Shown here in pieces: positions 1 through 64,000 of a stretch of DNA of 64,000 nt. A program made the translations under genes and the position numbers. Source of the DNA: Sinonovacula constricta (taxonomy: Eukaryota > Mollusca > Bivalvia > Cardiida > Solecurtidae); the NCBI GenBank assembly GCA_007844125.1, contig CM017570.1, positions 50,385,998 through 50,449,997 of the forward strand. The letters are read 5' to 3'. The notes under the pieces were generated by a model that saw only the letters and a list, made by a program, of their open reading frames with translations, searched no databases and was not told the DNA's origin. How positions within the stretch are numbered: the stretch's first letter is position 1; each line of letters opens with the position of its first letter.

Positions 1-1236
1 ATTTGGACAAAAGTGTAACGTCCAACACTTTAATTAGGACAAAAGTGTAACGCCCAGCACTATAATTAGGACAAAAGTGTAACGTCCAGCACTTTAATTA
101 GGACAAAAGTGTAACGTCCAGCACTTTAATAAGGACAAAAGTGTAACGCCCATCACTTTAATTAGGACAAAAGTGTAACGTCCAGCACTTTACTTAGGAC
201 AAAAAGGTAATGTCTAGCACTTTAATTAGGACAAAAGTGTAACGCCCAGCACTTTAATTAGAACAAAAGTGTAACGCCCAGCACTTTAATTAGAACAAAA
301 GTGTAACGCCCAGCACTTTAATTGGGACAAAAGTGTAACGTCCAGCACTTTAATTAGGACAAAAGTGTAACGTCCAGCACTTTAATTAGGACAAAAGTGT
401 AACGTCCTGCACTTTAATTAGGACAAAAGTGTAACGTCCACCACTTTAATTATGACAGAAGGGTAACGTCCAGCACTTGAATTAGGACAAAAGTGTAACG
501 CCCAGCACTTTAATTTGGACAAAAGAGTAACGCCCAGCACTTTAATTAGGACAAAAGTGTAACGCCCAGCACTTTAATAAGGACAAAAATGTAACGCCCA
601 GCACTTTAATTAGGACAAAAGAGTAACGTCCAGCACTTTAATTAGGACAAAAGAGTAACGCCCAGCACTTTAATTAGGACAAAAGTGTAACGCCAAGCGC
701 TTTAATTAGGACAAAAGTGTAACGTCCAGCACTTTAATTTGGACAAAAGTGTAACGCCCAGCACTTTAATTAGAACAAAAGTGTAACGTCCAGCACTTTA
801 ATTAGGACAAAAGTGTAACGCCCAGCACTTTAATTTGGACAAAAGTGTAACGTCCAGCACTTTAATTAGGACAAAAGTGTAACGTCCAGCACTTTAATTA
901 GGACAAAAGTGTAACGTCCAGTCCAGCACTTAAATTAGGACAAAAGTGTAACGCCCAGCACTTTAATTAGGACAAAAGAGTAACGTCCAGCACTTTAATT
1001 AGGACAAAAGTGTAACGCCAAGCGCTTTAATTAGGACAAAAGTGTAACGTCCAGCACTTTAATTCGGACAAAAGTGTAACGTCCAGCACTTTAATTAGGA
1101 CAGAAGTGTAACGTCCAGCACTTTAATTATGACAAAAGTGTAACGTCCAGCACTTTAATTAGGACAAAAGTGTAACGTCCAGCACTTTAATTTGGACAAA
1201 AGTGTAACGCCCAGCACTTTAATTAGGACAAAAGAG
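1..1236. repeat. 32-bp minisatellite array, truncated by the window edge
   Basis: About 38 head-to-tail copies of a 32-bp unit with the core GGACAAAAGTGTAACG followed by T/CCCAGCACTTTAATTA. Copies differ mainly by C/T at one position and by occasional single changes such as GAGTAACG for GTGTAACG. One unit near 919 carries a 5-bp internal duplication. The array enters from outside the window and ends in single-copy DNA near 1236. No coding potential is seen. Confidence 0.95.
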
Positions 1237-1324
1237 TTTAGTTTTGCGTGATAAATCACAGAATAATGAACAATAGTTTAGTGATGTATTCCGTGATTAC
1301 AAGGCATCTGAACAAAATATCATG

Positions 1325-1690
1325 CATTACTACATTAACTATAAATAGCGCAACATGATTGCCCCCCCCCCCCCCCCCCCCACCCCGCTAAAAAACATAG
1401 TCGAGTCAATAAATATAGATATTGATCCGCTTTCGCTGATATTAATCGGTCTATTAATAGGATGCGAAATTTTCATCAAACTTATTTTAGCGCATCTACA
1501 AGACTTCCTTACAATTTTACTCATTGTGAGATACTTGTCCCAGACGAACAATATTAACGAAGTAAACAATGAAAACTATTTTCTTTCATTTAAGTTTAGA
1601 TAATAATGAAAGAAATGAAAACTATTTATTATTAACTATTTATAATTCATGTAATAAAACAGTTATTTATTTGCTGGGAAATATGCTGTT
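1325..1690 (-). repeat. Dispersed repeat family A, copy 1, with a 20-base C run
   Basis: This stretch is the reverse complement, with divergence, of 42592-42945. Shared blocks include CTATTTATAGTT, the poly-G/C tract, TTGACTCGA, ATATCAGCGAAAGCGG, TATTAATAGACCGGTTAATA, GTAGATGCGC and GGGACGAGTATC when both are read in the 42-kb orientation. The tract at 1362-1381 is an uninterrupted run of C. The short open frames here come from the tract and are not genes. The family is not recognised. Confidence 0.8.
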
Positions 1691-1748
1691 GATATTGACC
1701 GCAAAAATCGTTATTGACCTCGGCTATCGCAGCATATTTCGCAGCTAA
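1671..1748. repeat. Inverted repeat at the edge of family A copy 1
   Basis: TTGCTGGGAAATATGCTG at 1671-1688 is nearly the reverse complement of CAGCATATTTCGCAGCTAA at 1730-1748. The right arm continues into AAGTAAATAATTGT, the same sequence that follows the arm in the 42.6-kb copy. The locus therefore looks like two element ends placed head to head. Confidence 0.7.
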
Positions 1749-1867
1749 TAAGTAAATAATTGTACATCATAATGCAAATATACATGTTGCGTAAAATCTA
1801 CTCTATTCTCACACATTTACTTGACTGTAATATATGTACATTTTATATATATTATATATATGCTCAA

Positions 1868-2155
1868 TGATGAATAAAAATAAATAAATAAATAAAATAA
1901 AATAAAAATAAAATAATAAATAAAATGAAATAAAATGAAATAAAACAAAAAATAAAATAAAATAACAATAATAAATAAATAAAATAAAATAAGATAATAG
2001 AATATAATAGAATAGAATAAAAAAATAAAATTAAAATAACAATAAATGTGTGTGTGTGCGCGCGCGCGTGAGTGTGTGTGTGTGTGTGGGCGCGCGCGCG
2101 TGAGTGTGTGTGTGTGTGTGGGCGCGCGCGCGCGTGTGTGTGTGAGTGTGTGTAC
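1868..2155. repeat. A/T-rich simple repeat followed by a TG/CG microsatellite
   Basis: 1868-2045 is a degenerate AAATA/AATAA repeat. 2046-2155 is alternating TG and CG dinucleotides, a sequence type prone to Z-DNA. Long open frames through it encode only Cys/Val or His/Thr runs and were not called. Confidence 0.9.
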
Positions 2156-2827
2156 ATATGTCTTTTGTATAACTACTTATTCCATTAAAGCACAATATGA
2201 CATCCCCCATTTTAATAATATTTACATTATTCCCCAATATATGTACAGTCACAATGCCTTGAATACCCCCAAATCGGAAGAAAACACAATCTTCAAAAGA
2301 CCACATTTTGACTTATACACCAGTGAACAGATGTTTTTGTCTAATCATGTTTATTGTGACAAAGTTTTGCGATATCGTACAAAATGCAAATTGTAAGCAA
2401 GTCGCTTAAGGTATAAATACTTCAATAGTTCTATCCAGACATCTGTCTATTTGTGGTTTTCGCCGTCAATAAAACCACTTCTTTATAATGACAATATTTG
2501 TACCGCCTTTCCTCATCGTCGATTTCTTATCTCAGATTTCATAGGTCATCCGCGCGGAATGCAGAAAAGTTTGATTTTCTGAAACCTAGACACTTAGCCA
2601 AGACTACCGTCGTGCAGTATCTGTGGCAGGCGCGTAGGAAGGTTTGTAAGATTGGGGCTGCGAGGGAGAGGGCGTCGGAAGGTGTTGAGCAACAATCGTG
2701 CGGCAAATACTTCGTACTTCGCCAAAAAACTACTAATTTCTATAAATGCCAGCTACCTTTTATAATTGCAAGCTAGACATTATTGTTGCAGGCTACAATG
2801 CCAAAAAACAGAATACTCAGTTCTTTA

Positions 2828-3193
2828 CAATCGTACCTACTCGGCGATCTCCGGCAAGCTTCGGATATATCACCTCGTATGTAATTGTAGGAATACACCA
2901 GTTGGTGATTTGCCCCGGCGAATAACTTCTCATTGCATTATGTAAACAAAGATGGGTGACTTTTCAAAGTGCATGCAGTACGCTTTAGATATTATGGAGA
3001 TTCAACACTCCTTGAAAGAAGAGCAGATTGCTTCGTTGAAGAATATTTTTAACTTAGTTGATACTCTATATATATTACCAACAGTTTTTGGTAAAAGTGT
3101 AATATACCAGTTATTACCCTGCATGCACTCGGATCACGCTTCGGTGATGTCTATATCCGAAGCTTGCCGGAGATCGCCGAGTAGGTACGATTG
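2828..3193. mobile_element. MITE-like element with perfect 42-bp inverted repeats
   Basis: The 42 bases at 2828-2869 recur as an exact reverse complement at 3152-3193; the arms contain CTACTCGGCGATCTCCGG and CAAGCTTCGGATATA. The 366-bp span encloses a fragment resembling the N-terminus of a RecQ helicase. No transposase frame is present, so this would be a non-autonomous element. The arms may be internal to a larger element, and I did not find a convincing target-site duplication. Confidence 0.7.
2952..3128 (+). pseudogene. RecQ-like DNA helicase N-terminal fragment (broken)
   Basis: The frame from the ATG encodes 59 residues before entering the inverted repeat. It contains LKEEQIASLKNIF, which fits the Q-motif/motif 0 region of RecQ helicases, then ILPTVFGKSVIYQLLP, which fits motif I (Walker A). 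The usual Gly after PT is Val here. The spacing between the two motifs is also shorter than usual, which suggests an internal deletion. Nothing of motifs Ia to VI follows. I read this as a captured or decayed helicase piece inside a mobile element, not a working enzyme. Confidence 0.65.
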
Positions 3194-4662
3194 CCATTTT
3201 GGATGTAGTTCGTCAACATGGCGGCGACAGCATTATTTCCGAGGTGATTATGTAGAGGACGGAAATGCCCGAGGAGTTCCGAGTGAGTTCCTTACTCTGT
3301 AAAGGTCTCACAGAACAGTTATGATTTCCTGTTTTTGCCTGCGACACTATCGTCCCCATAAAACTGCATTCTAGAGCGACGTTAATAAGGGTCACCATCA
3401 GGGACCGCGACCCAGAAAAAAAACCCCGGAAAATATAACAAAAAGATGTAAGATTGAGAATTTGAGTTATAAGTGGATGGTAATTTGAATACGTTTAGAT
3501 AGTTCAAAATTTCACAGAAACATGCAGTACACAATGATACTGAAATGTAATCATATGACAGGTTTGATATTTTCTTGGTGAAAGTTAAGAAAAAATAATG
3601 GTGAAAAGTAGTTGTATCCAAATCGAGGCTGAGGTTTTTGTTTTTTGTTGTTGCTATTTTTTGGTGTTTTTGTTTGTGTGTTTTTTGTTTGTTTTTTGTT
3701 TGCTTTGAGGACGGAGCTGTTCGTACATTTAAAAATAAAATCGTCATGAATATTTATATCGTCTCGAAAACGAGGCTAAGGAATATTCACTGAGAATCGT
3801 TCATGTCGGTTCAAACATTGATGATCTTACCTTTTTAGCAAATACATTTCTCTCTGCTGATTGCTTGAGCATTCAAAACGACAATGTCATTTTTTTTTAT
3901 CTTTTGCGGAAATATTTATGCCGCAAGTCTTGCAGTCCCGTGATCCCTGCTCCTACGCGCCTACGCCATGCTATCTGAACTGAGGGCCGGGGACATGAAC
4001 AAACATTGAGATGTTTCCTATCTTTAGTCGTCATTTGAAGTCAGTGTCCAGTGCAGGATATGAATTGGTATTGTTGAACAGTGTAAACATTTAACTGCCA
4101 TCTTACTGAATAAGAGACGGAAACAAAGTCGTTCCAGAAACATAATGAGCGAATAGTCTCATTGTTTATATTATTTCAAGAAGGCGTTATCATTCTGGGT
4201 GCTTCTTTCTTAACTTTCCTTGTAAATTATTGCAAATCTTCAATTTCTGCTTCGTAGCAAGAATATTTTGGATTGTAGAAAATATTTTTTTTTTTGCAAT
4301 TCGTTTTGAAATCTGCACATTTCAATTTTCTGTTCTTGTTTTTCCCCAGAATCCTTATATCAAAACCTTGGCAAAGTTCTGACGTGTTAAATTTTTTGTC
4401 TAAGATTACTTTGACATTTTTTACAGAAAGACATTCACGGTGACAACAGAAGGCAACATTCCAACCGGAATTATGGACTGCTATACATGTGTACATTATA
4501 ACCGTTTTAACAAGTGAACTTAAAGGCAAAAATAACGCGTTTGTGACGGTAATGACCCACCAAGAGTCAAGGCAGAGACAAATCGGACAACGGTGCGCTA
4601 ATTGGTGAAAAAAACAACAGCGGAATAAATAAACAAACAACAAACAGTTGACAACATACAAA
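3194..4662. other. Upstream region and probable 5' UTR, no gene recognised
   Basis: AT-rich DNA without a supported coding region. A T/G-rich tract lies at 3636-3706 on the + strand. The transcription start of the downstream gene must lie here or further left, but I see no TATA element or other core promoter motif that I would defend. The 164-codon minus-strand frame at 4227-4721 overlaps the signal-peptide exon and shows no family motif. Confidence 0.4.
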
Positions 4663-61936
<57,274 letters not shown>

Positions 61937-63165
61937 ATTTAAGGCATATGTAATCTTTGCATTTCAATCTAAACATATCAGTGTTTTAATATGCAAATGT
62001 ATTACAAATAGAACACGCACAAACTAAGATGGAAGTGTTTTTGTGATAACACAAAAAAATATAATTTAAAATGTGTGTGTATTGTATCTGTTTCATATAA
62101 GACAGTTTTGCTAGTTACTTGTTTGAGAACTAAACCCCCAAAAATCTCAGCACTGATTGTCGGTTGTATCGGAATAGACTTTTTGTTCTCTTTAAGCATT
62201 ATTTAGCATAACAGTCACAGCTGTACCAAAATAAAGCCTTGTATATATGCAAAGTAAGTGTACGTTTACAGTTGTTTTTGTGTGGCTATATGTGTGTGCG
62301 TATATGTATGTGCGTGTGTGTGCATATGTGTGTGCGCGCACGCGTGTGTGTATTTGCGTATGTGTTAGAAATTTATTAGATGTAATCATCAAAATATCTG
62401 CCTAATCATAGCAACAAGCAAGTCTTCAACAAAACTGTTGTCAAGAAATCACACATAATTCAGGTAATCAATGACAGGCACTCTAATCAAGCCAGTCAGA
62501 TAACGGTATTTCACCTAATGCTCGCTATAACCGGTCTACGGTCAAACCGATTAGAAAATTGTTAGGAAAGCGGTGGATATTTCATTACATATAATGAATG
62601 TTTGTTAGAAAATTGTTAGGAAAGCGGTGGATATTTCATTACATATTATGAATGTTTCAAAACAAATTAACGCTATAATCAGTGATTTATAATTGAACAA
62701 ATATGGGTTGATTGAAGCACATTAACTGCTCTTATAGAGTTGCTTTACATGTAAAGAAAATGCAAAAAATTGAGATCTGACTGTTAAGATTATTGGTTTT
62801 TCTCTCAATAAATACCATTTTTAAAGATTTCTCTTAGCTAACAGTAACACTTGAATTCATGTATCGTTTTTTATTCTATCATGTTTTTGTGTACATTTTA
62901 AAATAATTTGCTTTAGACTGAATTTTGAAGGATTAAATGGTGAAACTGTGCATTTCTTTTATTGGCTTGGTTTACATTTATACTTATAGCGTATGGATTA
63001 ACATTGACAGCAGGTACACTGCGTGTTATAATCATTTTAGATGTATGTAATAATATAATCAGTACAGATATGTAAGTGTCATTCGTCTTTACAAGTCCAT
63101 ACAAGCGTCATCACAATTCCCTGACACGTCATCTTTCGTAAATAAGGATTAAACCAGTTCACTAA
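61937..63165 (+). other. 3' UTR and downstream DNA
   Basis: AT-rich, with a TG-rich microsatellite at 62281-62362 and a 55-bp direct duplication at about 62550-62656 (GTTAGGAAAGCGGTGGATAT twice). No coding frame is supported. The transcript end is probably in the first 900 bases. Confidence 0.6.
62230..62235 (+). other. Candidate polyadenylation signal
   Basis: AATAAA 294 bases after the stop codon, followed within 40 bases by a T/G-rich stretch (GTGTACGTTTACAGTTGTTTT). A second AATAAA lies at 62807-62812. Which is used cannot be told from sequence. Confidence 0.5.
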
Positions 63166-64000
63166 GACGTCTGGCATACAAGTCAAAGGTACGGAGTGGC
63201 TATTTTATGACCCTGTCTCGTGCCACTAGCATACAGTCAAAAGGTATTGACCCTATCTCAGGCCACCAGCATAGAGCTTAAAAACATACAGTGGCTGTTT
63301 AATGACCCTATCTCAGGCCACTAGCATACAAGTCAAAAGCATGGAGTGACTGTTATATGACCCTGTCTCAGGCCACTAGCATACAAGTCAAAAGCATGGA
63401 GTGACTGTTATATGACCCTGTCTCAGGCCACTAGCATACAAGTCAAAAGCATGGAGTGGCTGTTATATGACCCTGTCTCAGGCCACTAGCATACAAGTCA
63501 AAAGCATGGAGTGACTGTTATATGACCCTGTCTCAGACCACTAGCATACAAGTCAAAAGCATAGAGTGGCTGTTTTATGACCATGTCTCAGGCCACTAGC
63601 ATACAAGTCAAAAGCATAGAGTGGCTGTTATATGACCCTATCTCAGGCCGCTAGCATACAAGTCAAAAGCATAGAGTGGCTGTTTATGACCCTGTCTCAG
63701 GCCACTAGCATACAAGTCAAAAGCATAGAGTGGCTGTTTTATGACCCTATCTCAGGCCACTAGCATACAAGTCAAAAGCATAGAGTGGCTGTTATATGAC
63801 CCTGTCTCAGGCCACTAGCATACAAGTCAAAAGCATAGAGTGGCTGTTATATGACCCTGTCTCAGGCCACTAGCATACAAGTCAAAAGCATAGAGTGGCT
63901 GTTTTATGACCCTATCTCAGGCCACTAGCATACAAGTCAAAAGCATAGAGTGGCTGTTATATGACCCTGTCTCAGGCCACTAGCATACAAGTCAAAAGCA
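63166..64000. repeat. 55-bp tandem array, truncated by the window edge
   Basis: About 15 copies of a 55-bp unit containing CTAGCATACAAGTCAAAAGC, GAGTGGCTGTTATATGACC and CTGTCTCAGGCCA. The first copies near 63180-63300 are the most diverged and later ones nearly identical, so the array is growing or homogenised to the right. It continues outside the window. Confidence 0.95.

Noticed and set aside
2341..2500. Solo LTR suggested by TATAAATA at 2412 and AATAAA at 2468
   Set aside because: I could not find matching TG...CA ends, a target-site duplication, a primer-binding site or a second copy in the window.

Overview
The window is eukaryotic and most likely from a lophotrochozoan invertebrate, probably a bivalve mollusc (inference). 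The evidence is low overall GC, small GT-AG exons spread among AT-rich introns, a MUC4-like/EGF/SEA surface protein, and a very high load of minisatellites, microsatellites, SINE-like and MITE-like repeats. No rRNA, intact tRNA, CRISPR array or prokaryotic operon is present.

One gene on the + strand dominates the window. I read 37 exons from the ATG at 4663 to the TAA at 61936. Every junction is GT-AG, the reading phases chain without a break, and the exon lengths sum to 5,022 bases (1,673 residues plus stop). The predicted product is a type I membrane glycoprotein. From the N-terminus it has a signal peptide, a VWD domain opening with a GDPH motif, a MUC4-type cysteine region with a cadherin-like stretch, and two MUC4-type EGF units. 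Two calcium-binding EGFs and four SEA-like modules separated by EGF domains follow. It ends with a short Pro/Thr stalk, one transmembrane helix and a 192-residue cytoplasmic tail rich in Pro and Tyr. Each SEA-like module is built from three exons of phases 1-0, 0-2 and 2-1, and the first three are each followed by one EGF exon of the same type. The extracellular part therefore looks like a duplicated four-exon cassette.

Layout: 1-1236 is a 32-bp minisatellite that runs off the left edge. 1325-4662 is upstream DNA with dispersed repeats and a foldback element holding a broken RecQ-helicase-like fragment. Exon 1 (signal peptide) is at 4663-4738. Intron 1 is about 21 kb and holds a TA-flanked MITE, an 11.4-kb array of a 56-bp CpG-rich satellite (6486-17907, about 200 copies), hairpin and foldback elements and a large CAT microsatellite. 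Exons 2-37 lie at 25761-61936, and their introns are invaded by SINE-like repeats, a tRNA-derived SINE, hAT-like and Penelope-like remnants and minisatellites. 61937-63165 is 3' UTR and downstream DNA. 63166-64000 is a 55-bp tandem array that runs off the right edge.

Main points of interest: the MUC4-like gene with its SEA+EGF cassettes; the GDPH site almost directly behind the signal peptide; an extra phase-compatible exon before exon 6; the higher-order structure and CpG decay of the satellite; a minisatellite that starts at the exon 24 splice donor; and a hairpin element carrying pieces of this gene's own exon 5 and intron 5. All domain calls come from reading motifs by eye; no search was run.
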